DNA from: CAVQNQ01 sp963714205
GTDB taxonomy: Bacteria; Acidobacteriota; Terriglobia; Bryobacterales; Bryobacteraceae
Reading direction: 5' to 3'
Assembly (NCBI GenBank): GCA_963714205.1
Contig: CAVQNQ010000004.1
Location: forward strand, 310,001-374,000
DNA length: 64,000 nucleotides
Below, one piece after another: positions 1 through 10,758 of this stretch. Each line of letters starts with the position of its first letter. Position 1 is the first letter of the stretch. The notes beneath the pieces were generated by a model that searched no databases, had not been told where the DNA came from, and saw nothing but the letters and a program-made list of their open reading frames with translations. Made by a program: the position numbers and the translations under genes.

Positions 1-83
1 ATGGCCGCCACGATGGCCTCGATCTTGCCTGCATCGCGCCCCTCGGAAAAGTTCGGAACGCACTCCACCAGTTGTCTCGGCAT
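1..83 (-). CDS. ftcD: Glutamate formimidoyltransferase, N-terminal fragment
   Basis: Only the first 27 codons lie in the window; the gene continues beyond position 1. Read on the minus strand from the ATG at 83-81, the product begins MPRQLVECVPNFSEGRD, the hallmark N-terminus of glutamate formimidoyltransferase (and of fused formimidoyltransferase-cyclodeaminase). The enzyme moves the formimino group of N-formiminoglutamate to tetrahydrofolate in histidine breakdown. GAGAAG lies a few bases before the ATG as a weak ribosome binding site. The gene is divergent from the next gene with about 70 bp between the two starts. Whether a cyclodeaminase domain follows cannot be seen. Confidence 0.8.
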   Translation of the reverse strand, partial: MPRQLVECVPNFSEGRDAGKIEAIVAA

Positions 84-155
84 GAGCTTCTCAGACCCTA
101 TTTTAGCCGCGGCGGCCTTATACTGAATATCTTGATCCGCGAGGAGGGTCCCCCG

Positions 156-1310
156 ATGTGCCAACGCAATCTCTCGCGCCGCGACTTTTTCCATCGTACG
201 GTTCTCGGCTCCGTGGCGGGAGCTTCGATTCTCGACCTGGCCCGGCGCCGCGCCGCGTGGGCGCAGGCCATGGTCCCCGGCGCCGCAACCGATCTGTTCG
301 AGATCCGCAACGTGGCCGACGGAGTCTACTTCGCTTTCGCGCGGCCGCAAGCGGTGGCCAATTGCAATGCCGCCATCTTTGTAAACTCCGCCGATGTCCT
401 GGTGGTGGACGCCCATTCGAAGCCTTCGGCCGCGGCGGGGCTTATCGCGCAACTCAAACGGCAGGTCACGACCAAGCCGGTGCGGTACCTCGTGGACACG
501 CATTTCCACTGGGATCACGCGCAAGGCAATGCGGGATATGCCGAGGCGTTCGGCAAAAACCTCAAGATCATCGCCAGCGAAACAACCAAGAAGCTCGAGG
601 CGCAGTTCTTGCAGGCGCGGCTCCGGGAATCGCTCGATCCGCACGGCCATCCGTTCCCGAGCCAGCCGCACATCCCGGTGCTGCTGGAAGCTGCGCGGCG
701 GCAATTGAGCGCCGCGGTTTCGCCGGAGCAGAAGGAGCGAGCCGCCGACCAGATCCGCCAATTGGAGGCCTTCCAGCGCGAGATGAAGAACTTCGTTCCC
801 GTGCTGCCGACCGTCACCTTCGGTAAGACTTACGTCATTAAGGACCAGGCTCACGAACTGCACGTCGAGTTTCACGGACGCGCCCACACGGCCGGGGACG
901 TGGTGGTATTTTGCCCGCAGAAGCGCGTCGTCGCAACCGGCGACATGGTCCTGGGCACGCTTCCGTTTCTCGCGGATGGCTATCCGAACGAGTGGCCGCT
1001 GACCATCGATTCGGTGGCCAAGCTGGATTTCGATTACATCGCCGGGGGGCATGGCGATGTGCAGCATGGGCGGCAGCGCATGATCGGCCAGCGTAACTAC
1101 CTCGAAGAGCTGGCGGTGAGGGTCGAGGCCGGCAAGCGGGCCGGCCAGCCGCTAAGCGAGATCCAGAAAAGCATGCCAATAGCTTCGATCAAGGCCCTTC
1201 AGGCGGATGGTTACGGCGCGCTGGTGCGCGCGAACCGCGATGACGCTGCCATGCAGGCCGCCGTGAACACGAATATCGAGCATGTTTTCAACCGGCTCGG
1301 CCAGAGCTGA
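156..1310 (+). CDS. Tat-exported metallo-beta-lactamase-fold hydrolase
   Basis: The start is placed at the ATG at 156 because GAGGAGG sits 8 bases upstream and the protein then opens with a twin-arginine signal (NLSRRDFF, then a hydrophobic stretch ending in AWAQA). An in-frame start at 72 would bury this signal. The 384-residue protein carries the zinc-binding motif HFHWDH (His116, His118, Asp120, His121) and later GDMVLG and GGHGD segments, as expected for the metallo-beta-lactamase superfamily. It should be folded and metal-loaded in the cytoplasm and exported to the periplasm. The substrate cannot be told; quinoprotein-relay-associated hydrolases and subclass B3-like lactonases have a similar layout. 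It lies 53 bp upstream of gltX, which has its own promoter. Confidence 0.85.
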   Translation: MCQRNLSRRDFFHRTVLGSVAGASILDLARRRAAWAQAMVPGAATDLFEIRNVADGVYFAFARPQAVANCNAAIFVNSADVLVVDAHSKPSAAAGLIAQLKRQVTTKPVRYLVDTHFHWDHAQGNAGYAEAFGKNLKIIASETTKKLEAQFLQARLRESLDPHGHPFPSQPHIPVLLEAARRQLSAAVSPEQKERAADQIRQLEAFQREMKNFVPVLPTVTFGKTYVIKDQAHELHVEFHGRAHTAGDVVVFCPQKRVVATGDMVLGTLPFLADGYPNEWPLTIDSVAKLDFDYIAGGHGDVQHGRQRMIGQRNYLEELAVRVEAGKRAGQPLSEIQKSMPIASIKALQADGYGALVRANRDDAAMQAAVNTNIEHVFNRLGQS

Positions 1311-1345
1311 GACTCGCCGCGATAACGAGGGCACCCGCGAACCCT

Positions 1346-1354
1346 TGTTATACT
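1346..1354 (+). promoter_or_regulatory. Extended -10 promoter of gltX
   Basis: TGTTATACT is an exact extended -10 element (TGn plus TATACT). Its last base is 9 bases before the gltX ATG and no Shine-Dalgarno sequence lies between. Transcription starting about 7 bases after the box would give a leader of only a few bases. Confidence 0.5.
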
Positions 1355-1363
1355 GGCATTTCA

Positions 1364-2802
1364 ATGCTGCGAGTTCGTTTTGCGCCCTCTCCGACGGGCT
1401 TTCTGCACATCGGAAGCGCGCGCACCTTCATCTTTAACTGGCTCTTTGCCCGGCGCCACGGCGGCGTCATGATCTTGCGCATCGACGATACCGATGTCGA
1501 GCGCAACACCGAGGCCTCCCTAAGCTCTATCTTCGACGGGCTGGGCTGGCTCGACCTGGGATGGGACGAACTGTACAAGCAATCCGAACGCCTCGCCCTC
1601 CACCGCCAGTTCGCCGATGCCATTTTCCAGAAGGGTCTGGCTTACCGCGACTTCACCCCCGCCGGCGCGGCCGCCGATCTGGATCGCTCCGGTGCCGCCA
1701 CCTGGCTCTTCAACGCCGGCATGCGCCATCTATCGCGCGAGGAAAGCGACCGCCGGGCCGCCGCCGGCGAGCCGTTCGCGCTGCGCTTCCGCGTCCCGCG
1801 CGACACCCCGCGCCACATCCGTTTCGATGACGCCGTCTACGGCGAGCAATCCAAATCCACCGCCGATATCGAGGACTTCGCGCTCCTGCGCAGCGACCGC
1901 ATGCCCACCTACCACCTGGGCTCCTGCGCCGACGATGTGGATCTCCGCATCAGCCACATCATCCGCGGCCAGGATCACCTGACCAACACCTTCAAGCACG
2001 TGCTGATCTTCGAAGCCGCGGGCGTCGCGCCGCCGCGTTTCGCGCACCTGCCGCTGCTGGTGGCCCCCGATGGCGCCAAGCTTTCCAAGCGCCGCCACGG
2101 GCCCGTGGTCAGCGTCACGACGTATCGCGACGCCGGCTTTCTGCCGCACGCTTTCGTGAATTTTCTGTGCCTGCTGGGCTGGTCCCCCAAGGACGACCGG
2201 CAGCAGATGAGCCGCGCCGAGCTTCTGGACGCTTTCTCGCTCGAAGGCATCAACCGCAGTAACGCGGTGGTCAACTTCACCGAAGAGGATCCCTTCGATG
2301 CCAAAGCCGTCTGGCTGAATGCCGAACTGATCCGCGCACTGCCGGTCGAGGAACTCTCGGCGCGCCTGCTTCCGGTGGTCGAGGCAGCGGGCTTTCCGAT
2401 TACGCCCGAGAAGATGGCGAAGATCACGCCCTTGGTGCGCGAACGCATCAAGCTGCTGCGCGACGTGCTTTCAGTAGCCGATTTCTTTTTCATTCGCCAA
2501 TTGCCGCCGTACGACCCCGCCGAGCTGATCCCCCAAAAGGGCGACACCTTGATGGCTCTGCGGGCTCTCGAAGCCGGTTGCGAGATCCTGAGCGGCGTCG
2601 AGTTCACCCATGACGCGCTCGAGGGCTCGTTGCGCGCCGGGGCGGGAAAGCTGGGGATCAAGACCGGGCAGATGTTCCAACCCATCCGCGTGGCGGTTTG
2701 CGGCCGCAAAAACGCGCCGCCCCTGTTTGCAACCCTCGAAGCGCTTGGCCGCGAGCTTACGCTCGAACGCATCGGCCAGGCGGTGCGGAAACTGAAAGAG
2801 AT

Positions 2803-2806
<4 letters not shown>
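1364..2806 (+). CDS. gltX: Glutamyl-tRNA synthetase
   Basis: Class I aminoacyl-tRNA synthetase of 480 residues, a normal bacterial length. It charges tRNA-Glu with glutamate in the cytoplasm. The N-terminus RFAPSPTGFLHIGSAR holds the HIGH-type motif, and KLSKR at residues 239-243 is the KMSKS loop. The C-terminal third is the helical anticodon-binding part. Its stop overlaps the glnS start (ATGA at 2803-2806), so the two are translationally coupled. Because a true glnS is present, this enzyme probably discriminates against tRNA-Gln, but that is inferred from context only. There is no Shine-Dalgarno upstream; a strong extended -10 box lies directly before the start. Confidence 0.97.
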
Positions 2807-4511
<1,705 letters not shown>

Positions 4512-4515
<4 letters not shown>

Positions 4516-6089
4516 TCGTTCTCGGAATCGGCGGCATCCTTGGCGATGCCGCCACCGCCATCCTTAAGGACGGCGAGCTGGTGGCCGCCGTCGAAGAATC
4601 CAAGCTCATCCGCCGCCGCATCCAGTGGGGCGGGCAGGGGCAGATGCCCGAGCACTCCATCGTTGCCTGCCTCGAGCTGGCCGGCGTCACGCCGGCCCAA
4701 GTGGAGGCCGTGGCCCTGGCGCGGCCCATCCCCGAAACCGATTTTCATCTGAAGATCCGCGCGCGCTTTCCGGCCGCCCGCATCCTGGTGATCGAGCACC
4801 ACCGCGCCCACGCGGCCTCGGCTTACTATCCGTCGCCCTTCGAGGAAGCCACCGTGCTCACGCTCGATCGCGGCGGCGATTTCCGCTGCGGCTCGCGCTG
4901 GCAGGCCCGCGGCGCGGAGTTGGCGCTCGACGCCGAACATTACGTGCCGGATTCCGTGGGCGATCTCTATGGCCGCGTCGCCGAGTTGCTCGGCTTCGAA
5001 TCCCAGGTGGATGAGCACAAGGTGCAGTGGCTCTCGGTGGCCGGCGACGAGCGCTATCGCGACCTGTTCCTCGAAATCCTGGGCATGTGCGATGCCGGCC
5101 CGCGCATCGACCGGAGCTTTTTCGGCACCGAGCGACTCACCCATGGCGGTTTTGGTCCGCGCTTTTACAAACGCCTGGGGCTCCCGGACGGCGCGACCAT
5201 CCCCGACGCTCTGCGCGCTCACGTGGCCGCGGGCATCCAGAAGGCCATCGAAACGGCTGCCATCCGCGTGGCCGGCCCAGCCCGCAACCTGTGCCTGGCC
5301 GGCGGCCTGGGCCTCAACGCCCTGCTGGTCTCCGCCCTCGAAAATCACTTCGGCCCGTGCAACGTTTTTGTGCAGCCGGCGGCCGGCAATGCCGGCACCG
5401 CCATCGGCGCGGTGCTGGATGCCTGGCACGGCGCTTTCCGCCAGACCCGGCGCGTGGCGCTCGATACGGTGTGTCTCGGCCCGGCCTTCGCCGCCGGCGA
5501 TATCAAGCGGGTCCTTGAGAATTGCAAACTGCGCTTCCATTACATGCTGACGGACGACGAAGTGATCGCCGCCGCCGTTGAGCAGCTCTCCGAAAACCGC
5601 ATCGTTGCCTGGATGCACGGCCGCATGGAATTCGGCGCGCGCGCGTTGGGAAACCGCAGCATCCTGGCCTCGCCGCTCGACCCCTATTCCACGGAAAATC
5701 TCAACGCTTTCATCAAGCATCGCGAGCCGTTCCGCAAATTCGCCGCCTCGGTGCCCGCCGAGTTGTGCGCCGAGTATTTCGAAGTAGGCTCCAACGCGCG
5801 ATATCTTTCTACGGTGGGCCGCGTGAAGCCTGCCTGGCGCGACCAGTTTGCCGCCGCCATCCTGGCCGGAGACCTGGTGCGCGTGCATACCGTGGATCGC
5901 GACGAGAACCCGCTCTACTGGAAGCTGCTCAACGCCGCCGGCAAAGCCACCGGCCTGCCGGTGCTCTACAACACCTCGTTCAACCTCTTCGGCGAGCCGC
6001 TGGTCTGCACGCCGCGCGACGCCGTGCGCAGCTTCTACTCATCGGGCATCGACGCCATGTTCGTGGGCCACTTCTTCCTGCAGAAATAG
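4512..6089 (+). CDS. NodU/CmcH-family O-carbamoyltransferase
   Basis: 525 residues with the two-domain layout of the NodU/TobZ/CmcH family. The N-terminal Kae1-like domain shows HHRAHAASAYYPSPF from His96. The C-terminal YrdC-like domain shows RMEFGARALGNRSILA from Arg371. These enzymes move a carbamoyl group from carbamoyl phosphate, through carbamoyl-AMP, onto a hydroxyl group of a sugar or natural product. The acceptor is unknown; no polysaccharide or antibiotic genes flank it. The start at 4512 is fixed by the ATGA overlap with glnS. Coupling to two aminoacyl-tRNA synthetase genes is unusual for this family and gives no clear clue to the substrate. Confidence 0.9.
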
Positions 6090-6095
6090 CGCGCG

Positions 6096-6704
6096 CTAAT
6101 TCTCCGCGGCCGCGCTGGACTTGGCGGCCGCGGGTTCGAAGATCGGGTTGGCCGTGAGCGGAACGGCCGACTGGACTGCGTTGCCAGGTATGAACGCGTG
6201 GATCGCCCCTGTGGCTGTGTCGAAGATTTCCAGCGAGGAACCGAGCGTGCAAGACGGTGCCGCAAGGATCAGAGTTCCAGAGGAAGTCCCCGACGGAATC
6301 GACACCGGAACGCCCGTCATCGTTTCCGTCACGGTCACCGTGTTCACAATCTCGGCCCGGATGATCGTTCGCGAAGCTGGCACCAGGCTTGAACCGGCCA
6401 GCGGCACGGAGGACATCTTCCCGGCTGCGACCGAGAAAGTGCCCGTGCCGATCTGGGTGCCGCTGGCATTGAAGAACGCCACGGAGCCGGTGCAGGGCGC
6501 AGGTGTCGCGGTGGTGGACGCCGTGGCGGGCGCGCTAGCCGTGTTGACGAGAATGACCTGAGCGGTCTCGCTGGGCGCCAGACCTACCGGCGGCAGGTTG
6601 GACGTAGTTGTATAAGTTATGGTGTTCGTAGAGGTGGTCTGCCCAAAGGCGCAAAAAGCCACCATAAATAGGACAGCGCCAAATGCGATCAATCGGTTGA
6701 ACAT
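6096..6704 (-). CDS. Secreted protein of unknown function
   Basis: 202 residues with a clear Sec signal peptide (MFNRLIAFGAVLFMVAFCAFGQ). The mature part is rich in Thr, Ser, Ala and Val and predicted to be beta-strand rich, with two cysteines (in PCTGSV and PSCTLG) that could form a disulfide. A C-terminal segment ending FEPAAAKSSAAAEN looks unstructured. A GAGG ribosome binding site lies upstream of the ATG at 6704. The gene converges with the carbamoyltransferase gene, with only 6 bases between the stops. I do not recognise the family. Its composition resembles many exported acidobacterial proteins of unknown role. Confidence 0.7.
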   Translation of the reverse strand: MFNRLIAFGAVLFMVAFCAFGQTTSTNTITYTTTSNLPPVGLAPSETAQVILVNTASAPATASTTATPAPCTGSVAFFNASGTQIGTGTFSVAAGKMSSVPLAGSSLVPASRTIIRAEIVNTVTVTETMTGVPVSIPSGTSSGTLILAAPSCTLGSSLEIFDTATGAIHAFIPGNAVQSAVPLTANPIFEPAAAKSSAAAEN

Positions 6705-6735
6705 GAATGACCTCGTCTGAGCGCAATTATCGCAC

Positions 6736-7212
6736 TTACTTCGCGATGGCGCACCGCTGCGCGCCCACCACGCGCGCGAGGTCCTCCGGCGCTACCAGCA
6801 TCTGACATCCGCGCAAGCCCGCGCTCACCGAGATGAAGTCCCACAGATCGGCCGTCTCGTCCAGATAGACCGGATAAGGTTTCCGCGTCCCCACCGGCGA
6901 AACCCCGCCGCGAATATACCCGGTCAGACCCAGCACTTCCTTCACGGGCACCAACTCCACCTTCTTGTTGCCGCTCGCGGCGGCCAGCGCCTTCAGATCC
7001 AGTTCGGTGTTTGCGGGAATAACGGCCAGCAGCACGCCGCCGCGGTCGCCGCGCGCCACCAGCGTTTTGAAAACCTGCTCGGGAGGCAGCCCGAGCGCCG
7101 CAGCCACGTGCGGCGCGCTCAGGTCCGCCTCATCTACCGGGTACTCGCGCAATTCGTAGCGCACGCCGGCCTGGTCCAGCAGGCGGGCGGCGTTGGTTTT
7201 GGCCTTCACCAT
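6736..7212 (-). CDS. ybaK: YbaK/EbsC-type aminoacyl-tRNA deacylase
   Basis: 158 residues, the full length of the YbaK family. YbaK hydrolyses Cys-tRNA-Pro (and can act on Cys-tRNA-Cys) in trans, removing mistakes made by prolyl-tRNA synthetase. Conserved features seen are the VFKTLVARGD strand with the key lysine, the AVIPANTELDLKALA segment and the GGVSPVGTRKPYPV loop. Its start overlaps the end of the second YbaK-domain gene by 7 bases, so the two are co-translated. No prolyl-tRNA synthetase gene is nearby. The identification as YbaK proper, rather than a general YbaK/ProX-domain protein, rests on these segments. Confidence 0.88.
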   Translation of the reverse strand: MVKAKTNAARLLDQAGVRYELREYPVDEADLSAPHVAAALGLPPEQVFKTLVARGDRGGVLLAVIPANTELDLKALAAASGNKKVELVPVKEVLGLTGYIRGGVSPVGTRKPYPVYLDETADLWDFISVSAGLRGCQMLVAPEDLARVVGAQRCAIAK

Positions 7213-7694
7213 CCGTGCCGCGCCAGAGCCTCGCGCGCCAGCGTGATCACGGCTGGGTTCACCAGCTCGCGATAATCCGCGGTGCGCATGTGGATCTCGT
7301 CGCGATGCGTCCCTCCATTAAAGGCGATGGTCTCCTCTCCCGCCAGGCTGCTATCCAGGTAGACGGGCATACCGTAGAGATTGCCCATGGGCGGCATGGC
7401 GCCCAGCTCGCAATCCGGGAACAGGCGGCTCAACTCCTCCTCGGTGGCCATGCGCGCGTGGGTGAGTCCCAGGGTCAGGCGGACCTCCTGGAAATCCACC
7501 ACGCGGTTGGCCGGCAAAACCAGCATGTGGAAGCCGTCGTCGCCGAAGACCACCACGGTTTTAGCCACCTCGCGCGGCGGCAAGTGTTCGGCCGAAGCCA
7601 CTTCACGGGCGGTATAGGCAAGCGGGTGAACGGTGTGCGTGTATTCGGTGCGGTTCTCCTCGAGGAATACGCGCAGTTTCTCCGAAAGTGCCAT
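7206..7694 (-). CDS. YbaK/ProX-domain deacylase, second tandem copy
   Basis: 162 residues from the ATG at 7694, chosen because GGAGG lies 5 bases before it; in-frame codons reaching back to 7757 read as low-quality Arg/Ala-rich sequence. It shows the YbaK fold: REVAKTVVVFGDDGFHMLVLPANRVVDF followed (after a gap) by PPMGNLYGMPVYLD, where the usual SP.G loop reads PPMGN. This variation suggests a different substrate from its neighbour. The family edits mischarged tRNAs in trans. The two genes form a short operon on the minus strand, this one upstream. It may alternatively be a free-standing INS-like domain acting on another aminoacyl-tRNA. Confidence 0.82.
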   Translation of the reverse strand: MALSEKLRVFLEENRTEYTHTVHPLAYTAREVASAEHLPPREVAKTVVVFGDDGFHMLVLPANRVVDFQEVRLTLGLTHARMATEEELSRLFPDCELGAMPPMGNLYGMPVYLDSSLAGEETIAFNGGTHRDEIHMRTADYRELVNPAVITLAREALARHGW

Positions 7695-7769
7695 AAGAAC
7701 CTCCGCTGCTTCAGATTCTACGCCCGCCCGCCGGCGGGTGGATGCGCGCGCCCGCACATCGGAGGAAGG

Positions 7770-9347
7770 TTAGCGCCAGTTTTTCAGTTTCGGCCAGTAC
7801 TCGGCTAATGGATACTTCATCCCGCGGCAGTAGAACACGTCGAAGTGCTCGTAGGGCATCGAGTACGGGTGCTCCACATGGCCGACTTTGCGCACTTCGG
7901 CGAAGAGCGCTTCGAGCCTCTCCCGGCGGTCGCCCATCACAATCACGCTTTCCCCGGTGTAACCGCGCGGTCCCCAGTAGAAGTAGTTCTGGTGGCCGCT
8001 GATGGCTTTGGGAAGGCCGTAGCGGGCCCCGAACAGGTCCACCGCGCCGGCCTGTCCGTAATTCTGCCCGAAAATCGCGGTGCGGGCGCGCACGTCCGGC
8101 GGCAGGCTGTTATAAACGCGAGCCACCTCGGCCACCATCTCCTCCCAGCCGAACTGATCGGCGAACAACTGGGGCAGCGGTCCCAACCGCATGGTCTCGA
8201 TGCGCGGCTGCTGCATGTGAATCGCCGTGGAATACCGAATGAAAGTCTCAGGCGGCAGGACGGGGATCAGCAATGGCGTGAGCAGCGCCCCCATCAGCAC
8301 CATGAGCGCAACGTACACGGGTTTGATCCAGCGCGTGCGAGGCCCCGCCAGCCAAGCTTCCCAGGCCACGGCGCCGGCCGCGAACAACATCGGGAACGCC
8401 GGAAAGAGATAGTAGATCCGCGGGCTAAGCGCCAGGATCGCCGCCGCCGTGGCCAGCCAGGCCCAGCCCAGCGCACGATACGGCCGGCCTTCGGGCTGGA
8501 AAAAGAAAAACCACAGGCCTGCCAGCCAGACCGGCGCGGCTAGCGGCAGCATGGCAAGGATTTCCTGGCCCCAGAATGCACCGGGCGAAAGGCTCACGTT
8601 CCGTCCGCTCTGCCGGAGGTTGGCTTGCAATTCCAGGAACGGGAAATGGTGGCGCACGTTCCACACCAGATTGGGCAGGAAGATCAGGAAGGCCAGCGCA
8701 CCGGCGGCCCAGAGCCAGGGACTCCGGAAAAGGCGGCGCTGGGGCGTCAGCAAGAGGCCGAGCACGATCCCGAAACCGAAGATCAGCATGGAGTGCTTGT
8801 TCTCGATCCCTAGCCCCGCCAGCAACCCAAACCAAAGCCAGAGCCGCTGGTTGCCGCTCTTGACGATGCGGATCAGGATCGCCGCGCACCCCATCCAGAA
8901 CAGCGGTTCGAAGGCGTTCATGGAAAGAAAATGATCCAGGCTCAAGAAGCCGGGCGCGAGCAGCGCGCACAGGGCGGCCAACCCCTGGGCGAACCGGCGG
9001 CCTCCCAATTCGCGCGCGATGAAGCCCGTCAACAGCACCATTCCGGCGCCCGCCAGGGCGGGGAAAAAGCGGATGGCGGGCAGCGAATCGCCCAGCAGGA
9101 TGCGGCCGATCCGCGCAATCAGGGCGATCAGGGGCGGCTGATCGACGTAGCCCCAATCCAGGTGCTCGGCGCAAGCCAGGTAATAAAGCTCGTCGATAAA
9201 GTAGCCGTAGTGCCGGCCGGTATAAAGGTGCAGCGCCAGCTTCACAAGCGCCAGCACGGCCACTATCGCGCCGGCTCCCAGAAGCCAGGGGCGGCGCGAG
9301 GCGTCGGGCTCGGGAGCGGCGGCGGGGACCGCATCCATGGTGCTCAT
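7770..9347 (-). CDS. GT39/ArnT-like membrane glycosyltransferase
   Basis: 525 residues with about ten or more hydrophobic segments. The first periplasmic loop holds YFIDELYYLACAEHLDWGY and VDQPPL, the acidic motif pattern of PMT_2/ArnT-type GT-C enzymes that use polyprenyl-phosphate sugars. A soluble C-terminal part of about 170 residues follows. The acceptor could be a lipid, protein or polysaccharide; nothing adjacent decides it. Two ATGs lie at 9347 and 9338; both are possible. The sequence TAGACT ends 8 bases before the first ATG and could act as a -10 box. The gene is divergent from the DUF2254 gene, with 48 bp between starts. Confidence 0.85.
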   Translation of the reverse strand: MSTMDAVPAAAPEPDASRRPWLLGAGAIVAVLALVKLALHLYTGRHYGYFIDELYYLACAEHLDWGYVDQPPLIALIARIGRILLGDSLPAIRFFPALAGAGMVLLTGFIARELGGRRFAQGLAALCALLAPGFLSLDHFLSMNAFEPLFWMGCAAILIRIVKSGNQRLWLWFGLLAGLGIENKHSMLIFGFGIVLGLLLTPQRRLFRSPWLWAAGALAFLIFLPNLVWNVRHHFPFLELQANLRQSGRNVSLSPGAFWGQEILAMLPLAAPVWLAGLWFFFFQPEGRPYRALGWAWLATAAAILALSPRIYYLFPAFPMLFAAGAVAWEAWLAGPRTRWIKPVYVALMVLMGALLTPLLIPVLPPETFIRYSTAIHMQQPRIETMRLGPLPQLFADQFGWEEMVAEVARVYNSLPPDVRARTAIFGQNYGQAGAVDLFGARYGLPKAISGHQNYFYWGPRGYTGESVIVMGDRRERLEALFAEVRKVGHVEHPYSMPYEHFDVFYCRGMKYPLAEYWPKLKNWR

Positions 9348-9395
9348 TCCGCTTCAGTCTACCGCCATCGCGGTTACACTGAAACAGATAGAACC

Positions 9396-10751
9396 GTGAC
9401 CATCCGCCAAACCTTGCTCATCCGCCAGGCCCTCTACAATCTGCGCGGCGGCTTCCTGGTGCGTCCGTTCAGCATTGCGCTGGTGCTGGGTCTCGCGGGC
9501 GCATTCCTCTCGTGGCTGGAAGAAAGCACTCCGGGGTTCAGCGACTGGGTGCCGAAGCTGCTCTTCCCCTCGCACGCCGATCCCCAGGTCGCCCAGGTCA
9601 TTCTGGCAGGCATCGCGGCCTCCATCATGACCGTCGTTTCCATTGTCTTTGCGATCCTGCTGATGACCCTGACGCTGGCCTCCATGCAATTCTCGCCGCG
9701 TATCATCGTGAGCTTTGCCAGGGACCGCGTGACGCAGTGGACGCTGGGCATCTTCCTGGGCACATTTTCCTATTGCATGGCGGCTCTTCCCGCGGCCCAC
9801 TCTCTGCCGCAACCCTTCGCACCCGTTGTTACGGTGATGGGGGCGATGCTGCTGGCCATGGCGTGTGTTGGGTGGCTGCTCTTTTTCATCCACCATATAG
9901 CGCACGCCATCAGCGTCGGTCACATTGTGGACAGAATCGCGTCGGAAACGGAGGCCATAGTCGACGAGATGATGCCATGGCCGCACCGCAATACGCACAT
10001 GGCCGAGCCTGGCATGGCGCAGACCGAAACCTGGGAAACGCCCGTGCTGAACGAGACCTCTGGTTACATCCGCTTTATCGACACCAGCCGCCTGGTGGAG
10101 CTGGCGAAGTCCTATCGCGTGAAGATCCATGTAGTGCGCAGGGTGGGCCTCTTCGTTCCGGCGGGCACTCCGCTTCTGATGGTGCGCAAGGGAGACCGGC
10201 TCTCCCCGGAAGCGATCGCCGGATTGCGAGGCGCCTTCGATCTGGGACCCTCCCGCACCCTGCAGCAGGACATCGAGTTTGGAATCCTGCAGATTGTCGA
10301 TATCGCACTTAAGGCCATCTCGCCCGCAGTGAACGATCCCACGACGGCCGTCGGCTGCGTGGACCAGTTGAGCCGCGTCCTGATCCGCGTTGCCGCGCGT
10401 GAGCCAACCGCGAGTCTGCTGTTCGATCCTCCCGGCGTGCTGCGTGTCAGTATTCCGTGGATCTCCTTTGAGCCGTTGCTGCACTCGGCATTCGATCAAA
10501 TCCGCCTCTATTCCAAGTCGGATACGGCTGTGAGCCTGCGCATGCTCCGGGCCCTCGGCGACATTGCCATTACCGCGCCGGACCAGGAGATCCGGCGTAT
10601 GCTCTATGAACGGGGGAAACGGATCGTGGACGGTTGCGCCGAGAAGCTGGACGAAGAGGACATCCGGCCCATGCGCACCCGCCTGGCCAGGCTGGAGAAA
10701 CTTCTGGTGGAGACGCCGCAGTTGGAGCTTCCGCGGAACGAGGGAGCGTAG
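9396..10751 (+). CDS. DUF2254 integral membrane protein
   Basis: 451 residues from a GTG at 9396, giving MTIRQTLLIRQALYNLRGG. Reading further upstream would run into the divergent glycosyltransferase gene. Four transmembrane segments lie in the first 180 residues, with LMTLTLASMQFSPRIIVSFARD, the most recognisable stretch of DUF2254 (shown here only in part). A large cytoplasmic domain follows, including DLGPSRTLQQDIEFGI and KAISPAVNDPTTA. The function of the family is unknown; channel or sensor roles have been guessed. TACACT at 9375-9380 may be its -10 box. The exact start is uncertain by a few codons because no ribosome binding site is visible. Confidence 0.85.
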   Translation: MTIRQTLLIRQALYNLRGGFLVRPFSIALVLGLAGAFLSWLEESTPGFSDWVPKLLFPSHADPQVAQVILAGIAASIMTVVSIVFAILLMTLTLASMQFSPRIIVSFARDRVTQWTLGIFLGTFSYCMAALPAAHSLPQPFAPVVTVMGAMLLAMACVGWLLFFIHHIAHAISVGHIVDRIASETEAIVDEMMPWPHRNTHMAEPGMAQTETWETPVLNETSGYIRFIDTSRLVELAKSYRVKIHVVRRVGLFVPAGTPLLMVRKGDRLSPEAIAGLRGAFDLGPSRTLQQDIEFGILQIVDIALKAISPAVNDPTTAVGCVDQLSRVLIRVAAREPTASLLFDPPGVLRVSIPWISFEPLLHSAFDQIRLYSKSDTAVSLRMLRALGDIAITAPDQEIRRMLYERGKRIVDGCAEKLDEEDIRPMRTRLARLEKLLVETPQLELPRNEGA

Positions 10752-10758
10752 CGCGCGT

